This document shows, piece by piece, positions 59,501-64,000 of a stretch of DNA of 64,000 bases. A program made the position numbers and the translations under genes. Below the pieces are notes generated by a model, which saw only the letters and a program-made list of their open reading frames with translations, made no database searches and was not told the origin of the DNA. This DNA is from an uncultured Clostridia bacterium. Lineage in GTDB: Bacteria > Bacillota > Clostridia > Christensenellales > UBA1242. The stretch is taken from positions 740,109 through 804,108 of the forward strand of contig CAKVHT010000001.1 in NCBI GenBank assembly GCA_934754375.1. The letters run 5' to 3'. Within the stretch, counting starts at the first letter, position 1, and each line of letters starts with the position of its first letter.

Positions 59501-62500
59501 TAATGTCATATCCCCAGTAACACTCAAAGGTGTAGATGATGAAGATGTGACTTGAGTACCACCTGTTTTGGCTGTAAACCAACCAATAAATGACCAACCA
59601 GAATATTTAGGTGTTGGCAATGATGCTGGCAATTTTTGAACATCTCTTGCAACTGTTGCTGTTGCTGTTTTGCCATCTGATGATTTTTTCCAATAAGAAG
59701 TGCTGTAAGATGAAATTGTACCACCATTTGCATCGCAGACAACTTGATAAGGTTCAACATATTTAGCATAAACTGTTGACGCAGCTGTGTAAGTTGTTGT
59801 ACTTGTGAAGTTTGTTGAGCCATTGAGTGTTGTTGTCCAACTTGAGAAGGTTGCTTTTGCTTTTGTTGGACTTGGCAACACTGCTGCTGAATGTGTTTGC
59901 AAATCTGTGCCCAATGATGTTGTTTGCCATCCTAATGTGAAGTGGTCGATTACCATTGTCCATTGCAAATTATCGTCATAACTATTAACTGAATTATCTT
60001 TACGATATGCAACATAGAATGAGTGAGAACCAGCTGTTGCAACATGGTATGAGAAGCAATAAATTGTTTTTGCAGATTTACCTCTAAAGTGTTGATATAC
60101 ATTTGAAGAAGTATATGTTGTAGAGGTTGAAAATGCTGTGTCTGTATCCAAATTGCTGAACATACCATAGTCACAATTGTTTTCACCATAGCTACGTGCT
60201 TGGATAAGCACCTTTGTGTTTGCCACAGTTGTTCTAAATGTAACTTTTTCAATTGAATATGAGCTAGTTACACCTTTATTTGAGCTTACACGCAAACCTG
60301 AAGTTGAGTCAGCCGTAAAGCCATAACTGCCAACTGTTGTATAAGTTACACTAGTATTGATTGGCATTGTACCACCATTTGTATTTAATGTAACTTTAAA
60401 TGGTGAAATGTCACCAACTGACCAACGAGCATAAATAGTTGTTGGTCCGCTGAATGATGTTGTGGTGCTTACTTTGGAACCACCTGTTTTGTCTGTGTAC
60501 CAACCATCAAATGTATAGCCACTCCAGCTTGCTGTTGGCAATGTGCCTATTTCAACAGTAGAGCCTTTTAATGTTTTTGTTGCAACATAGCCTGAGCCTG
60601 ACCAACCAGATGTTGTGCTGATGGAACCTCCATTGGCATCTGCACTTATTGCAAAATTATACATCGCATACCATGATGTTGTTGAAAGAGTGGTTGAAGT
60701 TGTAACAGTTGTTCCACTGATTGATGTGGTTGTTGACCATTTATTGAATGTCGCACCGGTAACACATTTTGGCGTTGGCAACACTGGAGTTATATTATTG
60801 CCTGAAACATCACTACCCAATGTGTTTGATGTTGAATTGTAAAGAATTTTTGTATTAACAAAGCCCCAAACCAAGCTATCGTCATTGCTATGTGCTGATG
60901 TATCTTTGCGATATGCCACATATATGAAGTGGCTTCCCGCTGTTGGAACTTTATAACACAATGTTACAAAGTTAGCACTTGACTTGCCATAGAAAGTGTA
61001 ATAAACACTTGACGATGTTGATGTTGCTGTGGTTGAAGTTGTAAATGCTGTTGTTGTATCCAGTGTGCTGAAAATACCATAGTCATAATTGTTTTCGCCA
61101 TAACTGCGGGCACGAATCATCACAATCTGATTTGCCGATGTTGTGGTGAACGAAACTTTTGATACTGTTGATGTGTTATTTATACCAACATTTGAACTCA
61201 TGTAAGCTTCATCTGTTCTTGTAAATCCATAATTGCCAATTGTTGTTAATGAAATATTTGTTATAGGCACAGATCCACAACTTCCATACTTCAAAGAAAC
61301 AGCTGCACCAAAAGATGTATATTGTGCATAGATAGTTGTGTCGGCAGAGAATGATTTTGTTGTTTCAACTCTATCTCCACCGCTTGCCGCTGTGTACCAA
61401 CCTTTGAATGTCCAACCAAATGTTAAACATCTAGCCCCAGGCAAACTGCCAATTGCACTACCTGATGATATAGATAAAATTGCATATCGTAATGCTGAGC
61501 TTCCTGCTGACCATTTGCCTGCATAACTAGTGATTGCTCCTGATGAACCAGCATCTGCTGTGATAGTTATATTTGAACCTGTCCATTGTGCATAAATGGT
61601 TTGTGTGCTTGTAATTGTTGTGTTTACTGTAACTTGAGTGCCACCGCTTGATGCTGTGAACCAGCCCTTGAGTGTATAGCCTGTACGAGATACTGTTGGC
61701 AATATGCCAATCGTATTTCCAGATGCAACTGTTCTTGTTGCACTTGTGCTAGTGCCTGTCCATCCACTGGTTGGACTGATTGTACCATTGTTTGCGTTTG
61801 CGGTTACTGTGTAATTAACTTTCCATTGCGCATAAATGGTTTGTGTGCTTGTAATTGTTCTGCTTGTGGTGACAACTGAACCACCGCTTGATGCTGTGAA
61901 CCAGCCTGTGAATGTGTAACCTGAGCGAGATACTGTTGGCAATGTGCCAATCGCACTTCCAGACGCAACAGATTTTGTTGCCGTTGAACCTGTGCCTGAC
62001 CAACCACTGGTTGAGCTGATTGTACCATTGTTTGCATTTGCGGTTACTGTGTAATAAGTTGTTGAAGATGATGTCCATTGCGCATAAATAGAAGTTGTTG
62101 AACTGATTGTTGTGCTTGAAGAAACTGAACTTCCACCGCTAGCTGCTGTGTACCAGCCTTTAAATGAATAACCTGAACGAGTTACACTTGGCAATGTGCC
62201 AATTGAACTGCCTGATGTTACAGATTTGTAAACATAAGAACTTGAAGTTGTCCACCCTGATGTTGATGTAAATGTACCATTTTGCGGATATGCATAAACT
62301 GTATAGCTAGTTGGGCTTGGTGGTGTAACAGTGCCACCACCAGAGCCACCGCCCCCTGACGGACCGTCACCACTAAACCTATAGCTTTTGCCACCGCCAC
62401 ATACAATTGTGTCAGATTCAATCAAACCAGTATAAACATCTGCATCATCTGGATTCCACCAGTGCCAATTTGCTGGCAAATCACATGCAGTTGGATATCC

Positions 62501-64000
62501 TATAACTTTAGGTGTTGAGAAATATGTTAACCCACTAGCGCCATTTATTCCTGTTGCTCCATCTCTTGTAACGCAACCACCTAATTCCGTAACAGCCAAT
62601 TCGCTATTGCTACTAAGGTCTAAGCCTCCTCCACTTATGGTCAAATTTGTAAGCACAAGGAATTGTAACATGTTATTATTTTCTATCATGTTGGATGCAT
62701 CTGTTGTGTACATGTGTAGGTTACAGAAAACAATGATCCAATATTGTGTGCCTTCCGATGTGTCTGCATAGATGGTTCCAATCCGAATATTACCATCACC
62801 AATCGAATTAAAATTATCTATCTGACCACTCAATATGTCATCAATTCCGCGAGCCTGGATATTTTGATTCATCGCTGTGTACCAATCTGAGTTGCTATAC
62901 CCCATTCTATCAACAAGGTCTGGAAACCTTGCACCATCTTGGGCATACTGCAATACTTCATCATTTGACCAAAAGAAAAACAATCCAGTTGCATTGCTAA
63001 TATCACCATATCCAGGATCTCCAATTATAGTGCTATTAATTTCAGTGCTATAGTTAATATAACATACTTGACTATAGTTGCAGAGAGGCATCTGATCTCC
63101 ACTATTGTATATTGCGGTTTCTGTTACATTGTTAATTTCAGCACTAATATCAACAGTAATATTGCAACCATCTTGTGCCATTGGCGCCCAAAATTCACGT
63201 AGATCAATATCTAAATGCAAGTCCTCTGATTGATTGATAATTTTAAATCCGCTCATGTCAAGGAAATTTAACGATATGTTGAAAATGTCGCTTAATCGGT
63301 AGTAACCCAGACTACCTAAATCCAATGTCATAACTAGGCTGTCTTGCGCAGATCCTTCTAAAAAGCCTATGTACAATACAAACTCACTGTACATATAAAA
63401 ACCAATTTGGTCATATTGGTGGACAAGTGATGCATTTCCTTTACCAACATATTCATTCCAATATGATCTATCTGTAGAAATTGTTTGTATGCTAGAATTT
63501 CCACTAAGCACATCTTGAAGTTCTCGTATACAATACTCATCAAAATTGTATTCACTTAAACTAAAAGGATCATCCTGCGTTGCCTGAATTGAGACATTGG
63601 TTGCAAGGTCTTGCGCATATACGGTTAACGTGCCTTGCCTTACTAACTCTTCGTCTTCACTTTCGTTTCGGTTCGCTACAAAGGTTGTGCCGGTCATGGT
63701 TACTGTGGCTTTTGCTAACTTTTGAGTGTAAACTATGTACTTGCCTGTTGGTATGCCACGGAAGGTGAGTTTCTTCCCTTCCTCTGTGTTCGCATTGGTT
63801 GTTACTTCGTAAATGTTGCCAGCAGTATTCTTCAAATATACCTTTATTGATCCAGTTATGTTTGCTAGATCCTTATTGGCTATGTTTACGTTGACATAGT
63901 TTTGTTGCCAGTTGGCTGTTATCACCGTGTCTTGCTTGATCGCTGTTGGCTGATCGCTCCACCCATCAAAGCCGTAACCATCGTCTCGTATCGCTGTTGG
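44576..64000 (-). CDS. Giant surface/secreted repeat protein, 5' end off the window
   Basis: One uninterrupted frame runs from the window edge to TAG at 44576, at least 6,474 codons. No start is needed inside the window: upstream of the GTG at 63925 the frame continues with GYGFDGWSDQPTAIKQ. Residues counted from the edge: unique region 1-540; Gly-rich linker near 550; InlB B-type repeats about 565-897 ending YAQW; three SYGEN-type domains 897-1671; DUF285/BspA-like leucine-rich repeats 1811-2004; carboxypeptidase-like and mixed Ig-like domains; MBG/YDG-type modules about 3900-6000; two InlB-type repeats to about 6147; then a unique C-terminus. The protein is Ser/Thr/Gly/Asn-rich with few charges. 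No LPxTG, GW or SLH anchor and no final membrane helix is seen. Adhesion is inferred from family. Confidence 0.9.
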   Translation of the reverse strand, partial: PTAIRDDGYGFDGWSDQPTAIKQDTVITANWQQNYVNVNIANKDLANITGSIKVYLKNTAGNIYEVTTNANTEEGKKLTFRGIPTGKYIVYTQKLAKATVTMTGTTFVANRNESEDEELVRQGTLTVYAQDLATNVSIQATQDDPFSLSEYNFDEYCIRELQDVLSGNSSIQTISTDRSYWNEYVGKGNASLVHQYDQIGFYMYSEFVLYIGFLEGSAQDSLVMTLDLGSLGYYRLSDIFNISLNFLDMSGFKIINQSEDLHLDIDLREFWAPMAQDGCNITVDISAEINNVTETAIYNSGDQMPLCNYSQVCYINYSTEINSTIIGDPGYGDISNATGLFFFWSNDEVLQYAQDGARFPDLVDRMGYSNSDWYTAMNQNIQARGIDDILSGQIDNFNSIGDGNIRIGTIYADTSEGTQYWIIVFCNLHMYTTDASNMIENNNMLQFLVLTNLTISGGGLDLSSNSELAVTELGGCVTRDGATGINGASGLTYFSTPKVIGYPTACDLPANWHWWNPDDADVYTGLIESDTIVCGGGKSYRFSGDGPSGGGGSGGGTVTPPSPTSYTVYAYPQNGTFTSTSGWTTSSSYVYKSVTSGSSIGTLPSVTRSGYSFKGWYTAASGGSSVSSSTTISSTTSIYAQWTSSSTTYYTVTANANNGTISSTSGWSGTGSTATKSVASGSAIGTLPTVSRSGYTFTGWFTASSGGSVVTTSRTITSTQTIYAQWKVNYTVTANANNGTISPTSGWTGTSTSATRTVASGNTIGILPTVSRTGYTLKGWFTASSGGTQVTVNTTITSTQTIYAQWTGSNITITADAGSSGAITSYAGKWSAGSSALRYAILSISSGSAIGSLPGARCLTFGWTFKGWYTAASGGDRVETTKSFSADTTIYAQYTSFGAAVSLKYGSCGSVPITNISLTTIGNYGFTRTDEAYMSSNVGINNTSTVSKVSFTTTSANQIVMIRARSYGENNYDYGIFSTLDTTTAFTTSTTATSTSSSVYYTFYGKSSANFVTLCYKVPTAGSHFIYVAYRKDTSAHSNDDSLVWGFVNTKILYNSTSNTLGSDVSGNNITPVLPTPKCVTGATFNKWSTTTSISGTTVTTSTTLSTTSWYAMYNFAISADANGGSISTTSGWSGSGYVATKTLKGSTVEIGTLPTASWSGYTFDGWYTDKTGGSKVSTTTSFSGPTTIYARWSVGDISPFKVTLNTNGGTMPINTSVTYTTVGSYGFTADSTSGLRVSSNKGVTSSYSIEKVTFRTTVANTKVLIQARSYGENNCDYGMFSNLDTDTAFSTSTTYTSSNVYQHFRGKSAKTIYCFSYHVATAGSHSFYVAYRKDNSVNSYDDNLQWTMVIDHFTLGWQTTSLGTDLQTHSAAVLPSPTKAKATFSSWTTTLNGSTNFTSTTTYTAASTVYAKYVEPYQVVCDANGGTISSYSTSYWKKSSDGKTATATVARDVQKLPASLPTPKYSGWSFIGWFTAKTGGTQVTSSSSTPLSVTGDMTLYAHWEAALTSDSTSLYYTSSIGTKPYYIKSVTTIGSYGFRDDYDGYVSTNKNITNSSAVAKVTIVTKRANEKVLIRARSYGENNCDYGMFSTLDTTSAFTTSTTGTSVSGNIYYTFYGKSSANIVTFSYTVATAGEHFFYVAYRKDGSVDNYDDTLEWNIVSDRVMINSTSYTLGKDLKTGSAASLPTPIYNSDVYTFNGWTIGTNNVSVTSTTDLRYSTYNASPKTSYTTKSGKMICDLNLYTQVSTLVGYSKDKITSVKFVKSVPSGYTNTGKRTTNGLYVYTTGTASSPSTDILFYWSSTIYAPPSCDDMFYGWTSLKSITFDNFDTSSTTQFSSMFAKSTSLTTLDLSGFNTSYVDTTFNMFNGCTSLKTINMKNWKVPKLRSADKMFLDCSAITDIDLSSWNTTNLAYTSSMFSGCTSLKTVNLTGWDTSNVTTIYCMFENCSSLTTLNLSNFDTASVTGSDPTYSGFYKMFSGCRALKTLDISNFTINAGITITDMLNFGTDNKIKTLKTPKSFGSGVTIPITTHTSTSRLYCVITGSLKSSNSRYVCYQIRSSETSKTLVRGVSITLNGGGLKYDLSSFTPASDINWTANADKTKVSALLQYDYDKLSQGDYPIPATIPEGYYYDAYNGYSPSVDNVAFTEDRESTISFKQNELYFWVGLDGSTNNVSSLNSLITQSDVYLLSSTGTKYTTTVYQSSGAIYFSWKCVKNGTYYLMAPLSDTNTNIVCVKTIVVDSNTKYEIMQLNYYTVTLAVSPLGAGMAYALDSNGVMGSSTTIKLVSGDDISLTSSGKTLLARVKDKGATTYTNNSIATAYEILTDGYYTAFSSWSNITGAISTKTVTANFTNQENSLTIYTYKDGSNILTGVQAALYQNGVKKYSYQEASYVSTNGYITWSKVARGTYEIYASVSLYGFDIYINTGVTVTVSSSVQSSAASIYYYTLTLKSNNSDYGIIDPIPSTDVVFRNVTISVSGKNLCYNNSIEVGAAFAKQVTGYSTTLSGWTYKTASATTSSPLTSFQISSPTTVTANFTRTANTYTVTFDANGGSVSTSSKQVTYGNTYSDLPTPTRTGYTFAGWDKGYVYGNSTGAYWVETMADNSTVLAKFKASTKYKLTYSLCLNESLPSGYSWSQQSQWGNVGYRTGSSSYSYTILGGVYSQTGANPTVGKYYDVSVEFTTPADMSTMIFVFYTFRCENSSGSGQVLSGTFKSIQFIELGSTVIDNVKSSTVVSDVCDHTLMAKWTANTYYVKYDGNGATSGSMSDSTHTYGVTSKLTENAYSRPGYKFLGWSRSKTATTATYIDEESVSTLTSTANATVTLYAVWDINALAFSSQTLANGTYNVAYDKSFTGASNGSGNYSYSVINVVYKGTEVTASGGKYNGLALSGTKISGTPTLAGFHIFNIKATDSTTGATASATISITIAKVNNTATVNMSGYTYGGTKSNPSLSNNLSTGSVTYYYSATNTNSNGTAWSNVTSSTTLNAGTYYMFAIIAGDSNHNEQTTATKAFTISKATNPATVTGKTLTYTGSAQTLASASSAQGSIYYCVGTQLTSSNYSSTGSTTIPTGTSAGSYTIYWYCVGNTNYNAKSGNVTSTINKATMSAPAVSVSNTGVVTWGSITGATAYQISIDNSSWTTASSGVNYNSTIVASTGNRTVHVRSITTDGNYNTNGVVGKATVVVYKVTLTKGTGIASVSGAGNYINGRSITISATASTGYSFSSWTGDVTSSTASTTVTVSRTISATANAKANAYTVTFNPNGGSVSQASASVNYNGTYGTLPTPTRPGYTFAGWKEDYLVNQTKVITNSTSYAYYNSSLTHEIESNTTYGFYARVKVNSPQAIHLYLDGGWINITSIAGNGEWRVFAGTFTTGDVSGYTHGGKKIVTLYNIPSSGDAANPASLDGFVLYKVGSTNITNTTTVTKDYSHSLVAHWTVNTNTAYTVEHYQQTLAGGSNYTKVATDNLTGATDTATKAVAKSYTGFTCQGVTQGTIAGNGSTVIKVYYNRNTYTLTLTKGTGINTFTSSLTSANGLVSHSGQVYTVRYGASVPYSATLLAGYESVVYKNGSTTVTSPYTMGAANATITASATASKYTVTYETNGGSVSSATKSVTYDGNYGDLPTPTRTGYTFVGWKQSLLNSTSTYTHGTSTWLDGWSVGISLKSMGINLTEGKTYRFAFDIKINKSGATQPWNTNTLFINSKTSGTVYRVSNNSAATANTITDSWVRYYGTFVYHDNSSGTSYKDDPIHIYPSYKSDGSLPTQITNLELIEVSSAGLTTSTTKVSQSRNHYLYALWTASPLTFNAQTVTSTYSTSATSVTYTGASNGTGNYSYAITAGNSSSYFTLSGTTISIKAGTPAGSYALTIHATDTLSKVTKDAVITVKINKAAAAISYATKAITKTYGDGAFTNPLTKTGDGTVRYSSSNTNVATVDASTGLVTIKGAGSATITATVADGANYTYATKTATYTLTVNTATITYTATGYTGTYDGKAHGGSVSVTSPSGTTVKFGTTSGTYNLTSCPTYTDHKDGGYTVYYQITATNYTTVTGSFKITINKRVVTATWPTTTSFVYNGANRTMTATIGNLVTGDSVTFAYSGTTSATNVGNYTATISGLSGTKAGNYSLPSNLSQKWSITNATMKYTATGYTGTYDGNAHGGTVTVTTPSSGATVKFGTASGTYNLTSCPTYTDYKDGGYTVYYQITAANYTTVTGSFKITINKRVVTATWPSTVSFTYNGASHSVTATIGNVVTGDSVTFTYTGNTSATNVGNYTATISGLSGTKAGNYSLPSNTKQAWAITNASVVLTVDASKTVVYGSTATVSYKSNVAGTFTITSNSTSYVTVTTGYTTSASANTAYTFTINGVKAGSGTITVKFVPTNSNYATPADKTVNVTIDRATIASVPTQKGTLTYTGSAQSPSWNNYDSVKMTVGGTTTGTNASSYTATFTPTSNYKWSDGTTKAKNVSWTIGKATLTVTATNKTITYGDAVPSYTYTVAGYKNGETETVMTTKPTVSCSYTRYGNVGSYDITVSGAAASNYSFSYVKGKLTVNKRGVTATWPTTTSFVYDGNSHSVVATIGNLVNSDAVAFSYTGNTSATNVGNYTATISGLSGTKAGNYSLPSNTKQAWAITNASVVLTVDASKTVVYGSTATVGYKSNVAGTFTITSNNTSYVTVKTGYTTSASANTAYTFTINGVKAGSGTITVKFVPTNSNYATPADKTVNVTIDRATIASVPTQKGTLTYTGSAQSPSWNNYDSVKMTVGGTTTGTNASSYTATFTPTSNYKWSDGTTKAKNVSWTIGKATLTVTATNKTITYGDAVPSYTYTVAGYKNGETETVMTTKPTVSCSYTRYGNVGSYDITVSGAAASNYSFSYVKGKLTVNKRGVTATWPTTTSFVYDGNSHSVVATIGNLVNSDAVTFSYTGNTSATNVGNYTATISGLSGTKAGNYSLPSNLTQKWSITNATVKYKATGYTGTYDGKSHTGTVTVTTPSTGATVKYGTASGTYDLTTCPTVTNVSDSKTVYFQITAANYATVTGSIVLTINKASVAIPSSPVKSYNYTGSEIRHGYTPVSGVSIVSSGTTASATNAGTYNIVLAVDNNHKWSDGTTANKTVTWKINPIANTVKVTAKSGLTYTGSAQALVSSSSVQGTVYYSTTSLADAQSSQSTTIPTGINAGSYTVYWYCTGNTNYNATSGNVTIAIAKKALTVSWNKTSFTYNGSAQAPIASATGAVTGETITFSYAIKNSSNTAVSSAVNIGEYTITATLGVTGGQATINNYDTTSATTKFTIATRGIAVPTASTTTYTYNGSVQTYLPANWDSIKAYVNISGNTRTDAGSQTVTVSLKDSANNMWSDDTTANKTFTFIIGRAKTASYTVTNRTYNGVEQIGVTGNNVALSGATKATNAQEGITAYAEPASNYAWSDGTFAKKTIRWNIAKASLTITASAQSVVYGTSIATGVSHVTVTGLVNSQKLTSITLKASTTDVTTTGTITPSGAVIKTSDGATTTTDNYSISYVAGKLTITKLSVAKPKAKTGLTYNGNTQTGVTFENNKGYSLKSGAVSKINAGDFSAIFTLDGNHIWSDNSTADLTVNWSIAKKSVAVSWGTTTSWTYDATSHVPTASATGVTNSSNVTEKLNIAVSGAQTNVGTYTATASLSSVTNGQASVSNYTLTGTTKAFEIKARAITVTADSASKTYNGSALTANNAKVTSGSLVTGHTISYTVSGTITNVGSVTNTLSNVKVMSGDTDVSKNYSITSVDGTLTINAKAATLTVTLSSTSYVYDGNTKAPTITVKDGEKVLKATTDYTVSGTTSEKVVGSYTITIAGAGNYKGSTGSAKWSITKASVAIPSSPANKTYTGVSQAHGITIPGTASVVTSGSTTSATDVNTYNVVLKLNDTANHQWSDGTITNKTVTWKIVAKAMTADMVTLEYSSVKFDGSAKRPTVTVKIGSTVIANSNYTVAYTNNTNVGTATVKVTGKNNLSGEASKTFTINTTAYSIGYDYAGGKVATANPASYNVSASEQTITLTEPTKTGYSFAGWTIASTTGNKRATITGNKITIPANSYGTINIVANWDIVTYTISYNLNNGTVSPANPTSYNINTATFTLNNPTKAGYRFIGWTGSNGTTAQKTVQVVKGTTGNLTFTANYEETVVVTLKVTKPSTSSAQYTFAEYANETDAVHNKNVLTTFDMNGATTTTENGITTITKQVVVGKNYVLAVVSATTSTLTGNKQELLCVYNNTDLLTQTPVKKLEASSANGRFVITASVTIELEYFTALKVALNPTTTTKGDKAVSFIDVTYKKQDGLKESDTQYVIREGVTWTARIDQTNLNTDTDALMGITYTLSNGTTQATTTSGDSNIVYDEANNCYIVSADVISMVPVVKTPLGIEVKSEDVTMISVADKIVKGGVGTIQLYAGEWTLVFGSSDKPSSASEAALKAFGKDSTSWTISQGSVTYTITVAETGTAGEFMLIVS
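45560..46015 (-). other. C-terminal InlB B-type repeat pair
   Basis: Two repeats with the InlB B pattern: ISYNLNNGTVSPANPTSYNI then KAGYRFIGWTG, and YDYAGGKVATANPASYNV then TGYSFAGWTIAS. They lie between the MBG array and the unique C-terminal domain of the giant protein. Confidence 0.75.
46015..52300 (-). other. MBG/YDG-type domain array in the giant protein
   Basis: About 2,000 residues of repeated beta-domains with the marks of MBG/YDG families: KTITYGDAVPSYTYTVAGY, TSFVYDGNSHSVVATIGNLV and NVGNYTATISGLSGTKAGNY. The last motif occurs four times. Such domains make stalk regions of large surface proteins. Confidence 0.75.
49142..51228. repeat. 993-bp near-perfect tandem duplication in the giant gene
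   Basis: Copy A (49142-50134) and copy B (50135-51127) differ at seven positions that I can count by eye, followed by about 100 bp of a third partial copy. The period is 331 codons, so the frame is kept. Several differences change codons. The copies are far more alike than the other MBG repeats around them, which points to a recent recombination event. Confidence 0.95.
57990..58570 (-). other. DUF285/BspA-like leucine-rich repeats
   Basis: Six or so repeats of the pattern MFxGCTSLKTxNLxxWDTSNVT, for example MFNGCTSLKTINMKNWKV and MFSGCTSLKTVNLTGWDT. This is the PF03382/BspA-like type, found in surface proteins of mycoplasmas and gut bacteria. Confidence 0.88.
58990..61305 (-). repeat. Three diverged ~0.9-kb units with a SYGEN-type domain
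   Basis: The motif RARSYGENNYDYGIFSTLD recurs near 61090, 60190 and 59255. Each copy is followed about 45-50 residues later by FYVAYRKD and a DxLxW motif, then TFNxW and an InlB-type segment. Spacing is about 900-935 bp. I do not know a named family for this domain. Confidence 0.8.
61310..62310 (-). other. InlB B-type repeat block, N-terminal side
   Basis: Four tandem repeats of about 80 residues with the pattern ANANNGTISxTSGW, then SGYTFTGWFTASSGG and TIYAQW. This is the Listeria-Bacteroides (InlB B) repeat type. A Gly-rich linker (GGGGSGGG) precedes the block. Confidence 0.85.

Noticed and set aside
1..64000. CRISPR arrays, tRNA or rRNA genes, insertion sequences
   Set aside because: I looked for regular spaced repeats, tRNA cloverleaf ends and transposase motifs and found none apart from the tRNA-like part of tmRNA.

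Overview
The window comes from an AT-rich Gram-positive-type bacterium, most likely an uncultured Clostridia-like member of the Bacillota (Firmicutes). The evidence is the contiguous S10-spc-alpha ribosomal cluster with a KOW-domain gene between map and infA, type-Z zinc ribosomal protein S14, zinc-binding S4, an extended L17 of the kind I associate with Clostridia, and the secG-rnr-smpB-ssrA neighbourhood. Promoters are of sigma-A type and nearly every stop codon is TAA. The lineage call is inference; no rRNA gene is present.

Layout. Positions 1-4.8 kb (minus strand) carry two unknown genes separated by a promoter with twin palindromes, a zinc-ribbon membrane protein with an SPFH-domain protein, a VTT/DedA-type membrane protein, and a pyruvate kinase lacking the C-terminal regulatory domain. 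At 5.0-11.8 kb lies the ssrA/smpB/rnr/secG trans-translation and export cluster, interrupted by a toxin-antitoxin-like PIN module (plus strand) and a beta-helix lipoprotein. At 11.8-19.2 kb are the glycolytic pair pgk-gpmI, an ArsR-type regulator, small proteins, trpS preceded by a leader-peptide attenuator, and a major-facilitator-type transporter. At 19.7-24.9 kb is the str operon (rpsL-rpsG-fusA-tuf) with a ThyX-like gene inserted. At 25.7-41.4 kb is the full S10-spc-alpha run, rpsJ to rplQ, 30 genes including rpmJ. At 41.9-44.3 kb are two unknown convergent genes. From 44.6 kb to the right edge runs one open frame of at least 6,474 codons encoding a giant secreted-type repeat protein that is still open at the window end.

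Nearly everything is on the minus strand. The housekeeping genes cover translation (ribosomal proteins, IF-1, EF-Tu, EF-G, TrpRS, tmRNA/SmpB, RNase R), protein export and maturation (SecY, SecG, Map), transcription (RpoA), nucleotide balance (Adk) and lower glycolysis (Pgk, GpmI, Pyk).

The most unusual signals are regulatory. A Trp-codon leader peptide and terminator precede trpS. Several genes have a -10 box 5-7 nt upstream of the start codon, suggesting leaderless mRNAs. Structured leaders precede rpsJ, rpsL and rpsM. Also notable are a 993-bp near-perfect tandem duplication inside the giant gene and a proline at the position of the streptomycin-contact lysine 88 of S12.
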